Assembly: GCA_003024985.2 (NCBI GenBank)
Contig: PXIH01S0042064.1
Length of the DNA: 12,242 nucleotides
Direction: 5' to 3' (one strand)
Source of the DNA: Euperipatoides rowelli
Lineage: Eukaryota > Onychophora > Udeonychophora > Euonychophora > Peripatopsidae
Made by a program: the position numbers and the translations under genes. This document shows positions 1-8,450 of the stretch, piece by piece (positions within the stretch are counted from its first letter, which is position 1; each line of letters begins with the position of its first letter). The notes beneath the pieces are model-generated. The model saw only the letters and a list, made by a program, of their open reading frames with translations, was not told the origin of the DNA and did no database searches.

Positions 1-1005
1 ATTTTTTTAGTAGGCCTATGTGTTATTCCATATAGTTGATGCTAATTCTAGCTTAGATCTATTAATATTGTTAAATAAAAGTAGGCTATAATTGATTTTG
101 AGGAAGAAATATCATAACATATTTATTCTTCTTAAATAGCCTAAACTATAAGCATTTTTAGTAATGATAATTAAAAGAAAATTTGTTATCATAGACCTCC
201 CCAATATCTCTAATGGTAGGCTATTTGATTTTTGTAAAACAATATTATTAATGATAATTATAGTCAACCAGTTTGTATTTTTTAGTGAAAGACATTTCAT
301 TATGTTCAATTTAAGGCCCCCTATCTTGCAAGATCCACTAAATTTTGTAGCTCCACACAATTTTCACAGTTCTAAACATTGTATATTATTAATTATACTT
401 TGTTATTTAATACTTGTTATTTTTATTCAGGTTATTTTCTATTTAAAGTATATTTTTTTTCGTTTACATGATTTTTCATTTTTTTAATATAATTATTAAA
501 TTTGCAAATGTTTGAGAACAGCTTAAAATGATGTTTGGTCTAGTGTCTCCACTCTGTGAGACATTATGGTAGTTTCATTTTTTTTTTTTTAATTTTTTAT
601 TCAGGAAATCTTCATATAATTTTCTATTTGGCTAATATAGTATTATCTTTGTTATATCATTAAAATCTTTGGGAAATATAAACTATACCATGAAAATGTA
701 ATGTTTATTCAAATTTTGTTTATTTTATTTAATACAGTGTTAGAATTATCTGAATTCCAATTTTAATATTAGCCTATTATACTTGTCTACAAATTCACAG
801 TTAATTTTTATTTTTTTTATAAAATAGAACATTGCTGCAAAAAATTATCTTAATTTAATATTCTAAAATAATTTATAATAATCAATGAGTTTTCTTACCT
901 GCGAAAATAATTCATGAGAACGAAAATTTGGGAGAAAATCACAGCTTGCTTGTTGAATGTTTTACACTTTATCAATTAAAATAATATTACTAAAAATTTA
1001 AAGAC

Positions 1006-1029
1006 TTTTTTTTTTTTAAAAAAAAAAAA
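1006..1029. repeat. T12A12 perfect palindrome
   Basis: Twelve T residues are followed directly by twelve A residues, giving a perfect 24-bp self-complementary tract flanked by GAC on both sides. It could form a hairpin in single strands or mark the fused tails of two oppositely oriented retrocopies. No retrocopy body is visible on either side, so it is recorded only as a simple repeat. Confidence 0.85.
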
Positions 1030-1137
1030 GACAATTTAAGTAATTTTAAAAGAAAATCATATAACAATATTGTTTGCATGAAATAAAATTTGAAATCAAT
1101 ATTATGGATTGCTTAACTTGAAATTAATGTCTCTTAC

Positions 1138-1176
1138 CTGTACAAGCAGGTATAGCTCACTGTCCGTGCTTCTACC
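1138..1176 (-). other. Candidate 39-nt internal exon (microexon)
   Basis: On the minus strand a 39-nt block is bounded upstream by a T-rich tract ending in TTTTTAATCAG and downstream by GTAAGAG, close matches to splice acceptor and donor consensus. The block is exactly 13 codons, open in phase 0, and reads GRSTDSELYLLVQ. It is about half G+C, whereas the surrounding sequence is far more AT-rich. I do not recognise the peptide and find no other convincing exon of the same gene in the window. A chance arrangement is quite possible. Confidence 0.22.
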
Positions 1177-1549
1177 CTGATTAAAAACAAATAAATGCTA
1201 ACTCAAATTTAATCATTGGTAGTCAACGAAACAGATTTTTTTTTATTAGGTCACGCATTTGTTTAATTAAGTAGAAGATTTATGTCCCTATTTATTTTTA
1301 AAACAGAAATAACATTTTGATTGAAAATTTTACATTTTCTATAATAGCAATATTAATTTTGAATTGATAAATTATATGAAGAGAAATGATAAAGGAAATA
1401 AATAGATTAAAGAAATGATTCATAATTGAATGAAATTAGTGAAAGCAGAGTAATATAGCAAAATAATTCTAATTCATTTTTAAATTTTAATTATTATTAT
1501 TAAACTTTATACATTACTATTGTATAATTTTAACAGAACATATCATAGC

Positions 1550-1558
1550 AACAATAGT
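1550..1558. repeat. Possible 5' target-site duplication of the plus-strand LINE
   Basis: The 9-mer AACAATAGT occurs here and again at 6434-6442, immediately after the A10 tail of the plus-strand LINE. Two of its A residues could belong to the tail, so only seven bases (CAATAGT) are independent. If it is a true duplication, the element begins at about 1559, which fits the local rise in G+C just after it. The repeat is short and the context AT-rich, so the call is tentative. Confidence 0.35.
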
Positions 1559-1745
1559 AAGAAGCGATGTCTGTTTTCATGGTCTTGGATAATTTAATTA
1601 CATTTTTAATTTATTATCTGTTCTTGGTCATCATTTGATTTCTACACATATATTTTAAGGTGAGTGTGTCCCTTTGTGGGCAGTTATTACGTTGGCATTA
1701 AATTCTGAATTTTTAACGCCTAATTTAGCTATTAACACAGCGTTA

Positions 1746-3114
1746 ATGACTAATGATAGGCCTGTGGCCAACGTTAAAGAAGTAAATGAATCGAACATTT
1801 CATTATCTGATAAAATGAAATTTGACAAGAGTTTATTTTTTTGGTCTGCCCAATTTCAAATATTAATTAAAGNTAACTNTGTGGTNTTCACNTTTGTTAA
1901 AGATTCTGCATTCATTCAGCTAGAAATAATTTCTATCATTCAGCACTTAAATAAACTAAAGTTACTNGATTCTATTGATGCCATATACCAATTGCAAAAC
2001 CCTAAATTCTTNTTCATTGAATTTCAAACTGAGCAACAAGCTATTTTTTTTTTTCAAACCAATTGTAAAAAAGTGAATAATTTCAATACAATTTTTATTA
2101 ATTCAACCATTTCATTTCACCAGGTTAGAATCTCAATTGATGGCCTGCTTCAATTATCAGTGAACTTTTACCAGATCAATTAGTCCAGTGGGGTAATGTG
2201 GTAGACATTCAGCCAGACAGATTTTTACTCCCAGGGGGCAAAAGGTGCCAGTCTGGTAAAACATTTATTAATTTTAAAATGAAAGAGAATTATACAGTAG
2301 ATGATATTACTTATTTTGTCAAATTTAAAAATGCAAATGTACTATATATCTGCACATCTCCCATTGTCCTAAAATATGTTTCATATGCCATAAATTTGAC
2401 CACATTGTACAGAACTGCCCTGTTAAGTTTTGTGTGGCTCATCAATGAAGAGTGGCCTATGCAGCAAAGTTAAATGGGGGTAAGCTGGACTGGACTCAAA
2501 TACTAAATGAAGTTCAAACGGACAAGATTTTAGAGAATGACCAGTCTTACCTTGCCCCCACCACCTTCGCAAATGACCATCAATTTACCATAGCATTAAA
2601 CCCTTTGATTATGGAAAAATGTCAAGCTAGAAAATTAGATGAACCATTGCCTAGTTCTTTCCCATCTTTAGATTGGGGTTCCTAATTAGAATTCACCGAT
2701 TCTATGGTGCCCTGTGATTTGGGTCAGCAGCTTTCCCCCTTACCTGTTTTGGACTTTGTGAATTCTCATGATTCAAATGTCAACAAGGGCAATTTAGAGA
2801 TGGCCTGAGATTCTAGCTCCTTATCATCAACCCAGGCAGCCTTTCCATCTTCATCACCTGCAGTGCAAGGAAAAAAAAAAGGTAAAAACAAAAGAGGTAA
2901 TAGGAATCGGCCTCATTCTACCTTATCTAAAACCTATAGTGTGCAAAGTTCCTCCAATAGCAAAGCAGTTGTATCAACTGACAATAAACATAGTGTGTTA
3001 GTTCATTCTAGATCTCATTCCAATTCTTCAAGTAATGTAGCAGGTTCGGTCGATTCAAGAGTTCAGTGGGATAAATCTACTGATATTGATTCCTCAGACC
3101 CAGAATGTCGTTAA
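1746..3114 (+). pseudogene. LINE ORF1 remnant, nucleic-acid-binding protein with CCHC zinc knuckle
   Basis: ORF1 of L1/Tx1-type LINEs binds element RNA and assists integration. The first in-frame ATG is at 1746, although the frame is open from about 1659. The N-terminal part reads as two weak RRM-like segments, the second around ISIDGLPASIISELL, where one lost base near 2142-2147 changes frame. A further shift leads to a C-x2-C-x4-H-x4-C zinc knuckle at 2377-2418 (CFICHKFDHIVQNC). From there to 3114 one frame is kept, broken only by TGA 2446-2448, TAA 2683-2685 and TGA 2806-2808. The tail is Lys/Arg-rich (KKKGKNKRGNRNR) and then Ser-rich. Six ambiguous bases lie at 1873, 1879, 1886, 1892, 1967 and 2012. 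The intact product would have been about 455 residues. Assignment rests on the knuckle, the order of segments and the ORF2 that follows. Confidence 0.75.
2377..2418 (+). other. CCHC zinc-knuckle motif of LINE ORF1
   Basis: Read in the frame starting at 2377, the fourteen codons give CFICHKFDHIVQNC, with the exact C-x2-C-x4-H-x4-C spacing of a retroviral-type zinc knuckle. The same frame continues as PVKFC. Upstream coding lies in another frame, so a frameshift just before the motif hides it from a simple open-frame search. In Tx1-group ORF1 proteins this knuckle follows the RRM-like region, as here. Confidence 0.88.
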
Positions 3115-6100
3115 AATTTTGGGCATCCTTTAACATACAGGGATTGAACTCTCTGCCTAAATGCAGGGCACTTAAATCCTTTATTCTAAGACAGTCACTT
3201 GATTTGATTTTCTTACAGGAGACCAAGATTTCTCAAAGTAATACAGGCAAATGGAACCAATGGTTGGATTCATTCATTATTTATACCTGAGGCCATCAGA
3301 AATCAGTGCAGGGAGTGGCTATTCTGTTGAGTAATTCATTTTCAGTAAATTGTATTCAACTCTTATATTCATGCCCAAGATTGTTAATTTTAAAAATTAT
3401 TTTGTCTTCTTTCAGTCTTCTATTAATCAACCTTTATGCAACAAATCTATTATCCACATCCAATATTTTTTACGAACTGATATTCAAATTTATTTCGATT
3501 AACTCCTCTGCATTTGTAATATAGGGAGGTGATTTCAACCAAAGTAATTTTGAACTTTCTAATTAGGGTAAAAAAATTATATCCTCATTCCCTCTGATAA
3601 GTTAGTTAACTATCTACGGCCTCAAGGCATCATTACTCATTATAACAATAGATGTATTTCCCAGATTGATTACATGTTGTTTTCTACCCCTTTAATTATA
3701 GATATGGATCTAAATAATATTATTCTGCATTTTTCTGATCATACAGCACTCCTTGCTACTTTTAGAACTCAAGCATTTTCTCCTTTTCAAGGTGAATTTA
3801 TTAGTTCATATTCCATGTATATTATTCATCCGACCCTACCCTTTTCTATTGATATTTTTAATTATATTTATGTAATAATGGGCTTCTTTTTAACACTTAT
3901 TAAAGATCAAATACTCCATTGGCAGGACTCTAAATTGGCATTACTTGCTGTCCTTCAACAGCATAACATAAAATTTTTACAAGATTCAAGATTCGACACA
4001 GGAAAAAATATTTTTAACCAACATCTTGAAGGACACATTTATTGCTAATCTGGATGATGCCACCATAGTCAGGAATTGGAAAAGCAGGTTGACAGGGCTG
4101 GATAAGCAACATTTCAAATTGGAGAAATACAAATACATTAAAACTTTGGCTTTAAACAACAATGAGATTTCACAACTAAGACTAAGTTGTTCTATGATAT
4201 TCGATCAGGGCAACTTATTACAGCGGTGCTACATAATGATAGCATCCTTCAAGGTTGTGAACTTGCAGCTGAATTAACTCAACATTTTAAGAGCCTCTAT
4301 TATCACCAGCATCACTATTACTCTGAACTTGTGCAATATGGGCTGGATTTACAATATACCCCATTGCAGGATTTTCAACCTCTGCAATTCACCGAGGAGT
4401 TGATATCACAACATATTGGTAAGTCAAATAAGAGGTCTCCTCCAGGTCAAGATGGGATTACTCTGAAAATTATAAAGAAATTTGCTCATATGTTCACCCC
4501 GATCTTTTTGGAATTATCTGATAATTGGGCAACTCAACTCCATCCTTGTTCCCTTAAAACAGGTTCTCTTTTAATCCTATTTAATAAAAATATTAAGTCT
4601 AGAGTAAAGTCCATAAACCAGATTCCCCTATATCCAACTTTAAGAGACATAAAGCCAATTAACATTCAGGACATGGATGCCAAAATCTTTGCATCAATTC
4701 TTAATGAAGCTGTCTTTCAACACCTGGATCCCATCATTCATCCAAACCAATTTTGCTTAAAGAATAGATAGATCCATTCATAACACTTTGCACCTAGCAG
4801 AAGAAATTTTTACCGTTCAAGGAAAAAATCCTCCCCATTACCCGTTTTCATCAATCTTGAAAAAGCATATGACAACATTAATTTGGATTTTCTTGCTAAA
4901 CTTGTGAGGTTTTACATAAGGGATTATTAACTATATATTTTCCAAACATGCAGCAATTAAGTTAAATGGTAAGGTGTATCCAAGTTTCCCTATTTAGAGA
5001 GGGCTTACCCAAGGATCTTCTTTAAGTGCCTCCCTTTTCTCATTATACTTGAATCCTCTATTGTTTGATATTAAAAGTAATCTTATGGGTCTCAATCTGC
5101 CCCACCTAAATGCCAATATTTGTCTGATTGCCTACGCAGATGATCTGCTATGCTTCTGTGATGACAAGCAGGAGGTGGATATTTTAATGGAACTAATTGA
5201 CAAATTGATCCAATAAATAAATCCAAAAGTTCAGCAATTTTTTTAAATTCTATGCGTCCATCAAAAATTTTAGGTTCTTCACTGGTTGCCTCTTATCTTA
5301 GTCTCCCCTTTCGTTTCTTTGCTTTGGATGCGAGGAGAATTGTTCAAGAAAAGATTTATATTAATATCAAGAAAATTTCAGAATCTCTTAAATATAATTA
5401 CTTGGCGATATATCTTCGAATCAAATTATTAACACTTTGTGTGTTCCCAAAATTATCTATTACACCAGCCACTTGTCTTTTAGTAAATGCTTCATCAACA
5501 AATGTCTTACACTCTTTTCAAAATTCATATGGAATGGCAAGATAAATTTGATCAGTCGTAAATCACTCTATTCTCCATTAAAGAATTAACCTTCCACTGT
5601 TAATTAGATCTATCACTTACAATGCTAGCACAAAATTTTTTCAGTTTTGTTCTAAAAATATCAAATTGTTGTAATTCCGACTGATCATCTCCCACCTATT
5701 TATATTAAGAGGACTAGACTTTGGAAATTAGTATCCTCTCGGCTTGACCTACTTGATGACCTTGCAGTGAGTTTCAATTTAAGTACTCTCAAATCTTTAT
5801 TCAATTACTGCACCATTAATCACCTTGTAACTCCTGGAGCTGTTTCCTGGTTTAAACATTCACTCTCTTCCTCTCACTACCACTAATCTACTGGACTTTA
5901 GCTTATAAAATATATTGTATATGGGCACTTCCGACAGCTGAGGTCTTGTCTACAAAATATAAAATGGTTTTAAATCCTGAATGTATTTTTTGCAATGATA
6001 TAGAGTCAATTGACCATCTTTTGTTTATTTGACCTTTTATTTGGTGAAGTTAGAAGATTTTGTGATATAACAATTCACTCTGATATGGTAAATTATAACA

Positions 6101-6343
6101 ATATTCAGACTATGATTAACATTAATGTTCTTTATAAACTTAAAATTCAATTTATTACAATTGTAACATTTTAGTATGTGGAAGCTTAGATGTTTGAGAA
6201 TATTTCAAGACATTAGAATTTCTCCAATGATTTTTTGTGAGATGAACTTGAAAAAAAAAATTAATAATGATGTCTTATATAGTTCTTCTTTTTCTGAGTA
6301 TTGGTGGTTCAAAGAGAGTAACTCTTGGATACCCCCTCCATGA
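3105..6343 (+). pseudogene. LINE ORF2 remnant, endonuclease-reverse transcriptase (L1/Tx1 group)
   Basis: ORF2 nicks target DNA and reverse-transcribes element RNA from the nick. The ATG at 3105 overlaps the end of ORF1. The endonuclease shows FNIQGL, LIFLQETKI, NLYATN, GGDFN (about 3526-3540), ISQIDYM and the SDH codons at 3734-3742. The RT shows SPPGQDGIT, RDIKPINIQDMDAKIF, HPNQF, LEKAYD with Asn in place of the first catalytic Asp (AAT 4853-4855), RGLTQGSSLSASLF, and AYADDLL with YADD at 5133-5144. FIWNGK follows at 5524-5541. A C-x2-C-x7-H-x4-C motif at 5982-6032 has its last Cys replaced by TGA. The C-terminus (WKLRCLRIFQDI to WIPPP) ends at TGA 6341-6343. In-frame stops include 3288, 3522 and 4995; frameshifts occur near 3580, 4020, 4180, 4766, 4826, 5215 and 5445. 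Span is about 1,080 codons, near full length for the family. Confidence 0.88.
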
Positions 6344-6435
6344 TCCAATTTGGTATTATGTATTTTTTTTTGAGTCCCTCATGCTGTTTGTTTCTCTAAT
6401 GTTTGAATATAGAGTGTTTATTTATAAAAAAAAAA
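6344..6435 (+). other. 3' UTR and A10 tail of the plus-strand LINE
   Basis: About 80 bases follow the ORF2 stop before a run of ten A residues at 6426-6435. A short 3' UTR ending in poly(A) is usual for L1 and many Tx1-group elements, which prime reverse transcription from the tail. An earlier A10 run at 6250-6259 lies inside the still-recognisable C-terminal coding frame (LKKKINND), so it is not the tail. Confidence 0.65.
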
Positions 6436-6442
6436 CAATAGT
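6434..6442. repeat. Possible 3' target-site duplication of the plus-strand LINE
   Basis: The bases AACAATAGT directly after the A10 run repeat those at 1550-1558. The first two A residues are shared with the tail. This copy sits exactly where a target-primed insertion would place its 3' duplication. Confidence 0.35.
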
Positions 6443-6989
6443 GATATCAGTAGTATAGTGATAAACAGTGTGTGGAATTAACTAACTATAAGTAACGAGT
6501 TAGATGTAACTAGTTCTTTTTTTCAGAATTTGATCAGTAATATCTCCTGTCAGAAATAATATAATTTGTACTTATAACTATAGTTACAAAATATGGGTAA
6601 CTCAACAGGTTTTGACTAAAGGCGAGTGAAGCTGGAAACATAGGCGCTTCAAGACCTGACATATTTTTATGATTAACTCTTCTTTTTTTTTTTTTTGGGG
6701 GGGGGTTGGTTAGGGTTTGAACCTCTAATTTGTTAAGCTTATTTTGTCCTCAGTATATTTGATAAATTTTTTGTTGTTGTTCAACAATATATTTTTCACA
6801 AATCTCTTGTGTGTATTTTATAAGCAAAATACAAAGCATGAGACACCTATCCAAATAGAAAAAGGCATGTTTACATAGCAGGGTGAGTGGTCTTTACCTC
6901 TGCACACCCTACCCCTTAGCTACCCCACTGAAATAAAAAATATTTTTAAAAATTTCTCTTATTGTTCAATTGTACATCACTATATTCAT
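6443..6989. other. Spacer between two tail-to-tail LINEs
   Basis: This roughly 550-bp stretch holds no open frame worth calling. It contains a slightly GC-richer patch around 6621-6660 with a small TGAAGC/GCTTCA inverted repeat, a T14G9 homopolymer tract, and a GC-richer, pyrimidine-rich patch around 6880-6930. It probably represents ancestral host DNA lying between the 3' ends of the two LINEs. Confidence 0.55.
6683..6705. repeat. T14G9 compound homopolymer tract
   Basis: Fourteen T residues are followed directly by nine G residues and then TTGGTTAGGG. On the minus strand it reads C9A14. It is a simple-sequence tract with no visible coding context, and such tracts are prone to length error in sequencing. 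Confidence 0.9.
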
Positions 6990-7248
6990 ATTATTATTAT
7001 TAATCGGTTTTATTCAAAGAAAATATAAAAGAAATTAATACAATAGATCTAGAAAATCTCTAGCCAAAAAATTGGATATGAGAATTTTTTATACATAAAA
7101 TTGATGAAATTAGATTACAAATAGATCTAATATAACCTCAAAATATGTACATAACTATATACATACACATATGTATATAAATCAAAATCTTAAATAGATA
7201 AAATTCTAGAAAATAAACAAAATATATAACAGTAAAAAAAAAAATTAA
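6990..7248 (-). other. 3' UTR and (AAT)n tail of the minus-strand LINE
   Basis: After the TAG stop there are about 260 bases of AT-rich 3' UTR. On the minus strand its last part runs GGCTAGAGATTTTC, then ATTGTATT, then TTTGAATAAAACCG and then (AAT)n. The tail on the plus strand is (ATT)4 at 6990-7001. The same ordered blocks recur, diverged, in the nested insertion at 8336-8468. Confidence 0.7.
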
Positions 7249-8062
7249 CTATCTAGATATATTTCTATTATGTTCATTAATCAACCTAATATTATTGACA
7301 ATGGGTGATTTCAACAATCTATTAGTCCTTGCAAAAGGTAAAATGTAGCTATTTGAATTTCTAGTGATTCTACCAGATGTTTCAGCATGACTTTTAGTCA
7401 AATAATCAGGATATTTCCTAAAAAAATCAATCGCAAATTTCAAAGATAATGATTTGCTTCTATCTTCCAAGGATGTAAGACCTAGAATGATCAAAACCGC
7501 ATGATAGTCAACTTACAGACCGACCTCCCAATATAATTTTAACAATTCTTCTCTGGAAAGATTCAATCATTTTTATATGCTTATTTGTTAAAGATGAAGA
7601 CCAAACCGGAGCACAATATTCCAATATAGGTCTAATATATGTAATATAGGCCCTAGTTAAAATTAACCGGTTGGCATTAAATCTCTTCAACCTATAAATA
7701 ATAAAAAAAAATTTACCGCTTTTTTTAGCATTGACGATATTTGTGCTTCCCTACTTAGATCATCTTGAATCAACAATCCTAGGATTTTTACAATATTTAC
7801 CTTAGCAATACGCATATCATTTATTACAATTTGTGTACTCAACTTACATTTGTGAAAATCATGCATAGCCTAATCAAACAACATTTCACAAGATTCAAGG
7901 GCATATTATTGTCTTCACTTGAGAGTGAAGAGATTCTGAATATATTTGTGGACAATTAACTGATTGTATATCCAAAGACCATAAAATAGTCAAATCATCC
8001 ACATATTTCAGATGAAATTCACTATTAGATGCTACATTAATAGTGAATATTGCAAAATTCAA

Positions 8063-8079
8063 CCCCCCCCCCCCCCCCC
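8063..8079. repeat. C17 homopolymer (G17 on the coding strand of the LINE)
   Basis: Seventeen C residues lie inside the minus-strand LINE directly after RT motif B. On the coding strand they give GSVLG followed by a poly-Gly run where related RTs have a Pro-Ile-Leu-type sequence. The run also shifts the frame between motifs B and C. An uninterrupted G17 can form G-quadruplex structures and is likely to vary in length. Confidence 0.92.
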
Positions 8080-8334
8080 AAGAACAGAGCCCTGAAGGAC
8101 CCCATTTGAACAAGTAAAACTTCTTTGCACAATATCACTATGAAATTTAAGACATTGAACTCTATTAAACAAAAAAGATTTAAACCAAGCCAGTATTAAA
8201 TCATTTTGAGTCATAAATGTTAACTTTTTAATAAACAACTTATGATCAAGATTGTCATATGCCTTGGAAAAATCAGTTATAAGAGAACAAGTAGATTTTT
8301 TTTTTATCTTCAAGAGTTCTTATTATTCTATCTA

Positions 8335-8335
<1 letters not shown>

Positions 8336-8371
<36 letters not shown>
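8336..8371. repeat. (ATT)12 microsatellite
   Basis: Twelve perfect ATT units occur on the plus strand, reading as AAT on the minus strand. They form the 3' tail of the nested insertion and match the unit type of the host LINE tail at 6990-7001. Confidence 0.95.
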
Positions 8372-8386
8372 GCGTATTTATTTAAA

Positions 8387-8414
8387 CTACAAATGCAATA
8401 CTACAAATGCAATA
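8387..8414. repeat. Tandem 14-bp duplication
   Basis: CTACAAATGCAATA occurs twice without a gap, at 8387-8400 and 8401-8414. The copies are identical, which suggests a recent event or one present in the inserted source element. Confidence 0.95.
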
Positions 8415-8450
8415 CAATCAATCATCTCTTATAAAGCACTAGCCCGTGAG

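Larger units (their letters stand above)
1..1558. other. AT-rich non-coding region, no convincing gene
   Basis: This stretch is extremely AT-rich with many short A and T runs, and every open frame in it is short, low-complexity and without a recognisable motif. The longest (around 112-487 on both strands) are rich in Ile, Leu, Phe and Asn, as expected from random AT-rich DNA. Five of the window's nine TAGGCTA, TAGCCTA or TAGGCCTA sites lie in the first 800 bases. Splice-like signals occur: a long T-rich tract ending in CAG near 580-603 on the plus strand, and GTAAG-type donors on the minus strand near 900 and 1137. It may be intronic or intergenic; the sequence does not decide. Confidence 0.6.
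1559..6435 (+). mobile_element. Nearly full-length, inactivated L1/Tx1-group LINE retrotransposon
   Basis: The element has the layout of an autonomous non-LTR retrotransposon: a short 5' leader, ORF1 with a CCHC zinc knuckle, an overlapping ORF2 with apurinic-type endonuclease and reverse transcriptase, a roughly 90-bp 3' UTR and an A10 tail. The NIQGL, QET, NLYA, GGDFN and SDH endonuclease motifs, the PPGQDG, RGLTQGSSLS and YADD RT motifs, the FIWNGK motif and the C-terminal zinc-binding motif together indicate the L1/Tx1 group. Domains run in order over about 4.9 kb, so it was essentially full length at insertion. Many frameshifts and stops make it inactive. The 5' boundary rests on a short candidate target duplication and is uncertain; the 3' boundary is clearer. 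Confidence 0.85.

Noticed and set aside
164-487. 107-codon plus-strand open frame
   Set aside because: Its composition is low-complexity Ile/Leu/Phe/Asn, it has no motif and there is an equally long open frame on the opposite strand. It fits chance in AT-rich DNA.
576-605. Strong plus-strand splice-acceptor-like tract (poly-T then TTATTCAG)
   Set aside because: The sequence after it hits stops quickly and has no coding character or donor. Poly-T tracts ending in CAG are expected in such AT-rich DNA.
6250-6259. A10 run as the 3' end of the plus-strand LINE
   Set aside because: Coding similarity of the ORF2 C-terminus continues through the run to the stop at 6341-6343, so the tail is the later A10 at 6426-6435.
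6267-6458. 63-codon plus-strand open frame with hydrophobic stretches
   Set aside because: It is out of frame with the recognisable ORF2 C-terminus, which occupies the same bases (WKLRCLRIF to WIPPP), and runs into the 3' UTR.
6708-6724. tRNA box-B-like GGTTCAAACCC on the minus strand, possibly a tRNA or SINE promoter
   Set aside because: Only about three of five T-arm pairs form, no box A lies at the proper distance and no acceptor or anticodon arms fold.
8252-8434. 60-codon plus-strand open frame with a poly-Ile run
   Set aside because: It is the translation of the (ATT)12 microsatellite and the antisense of the LINE RT.
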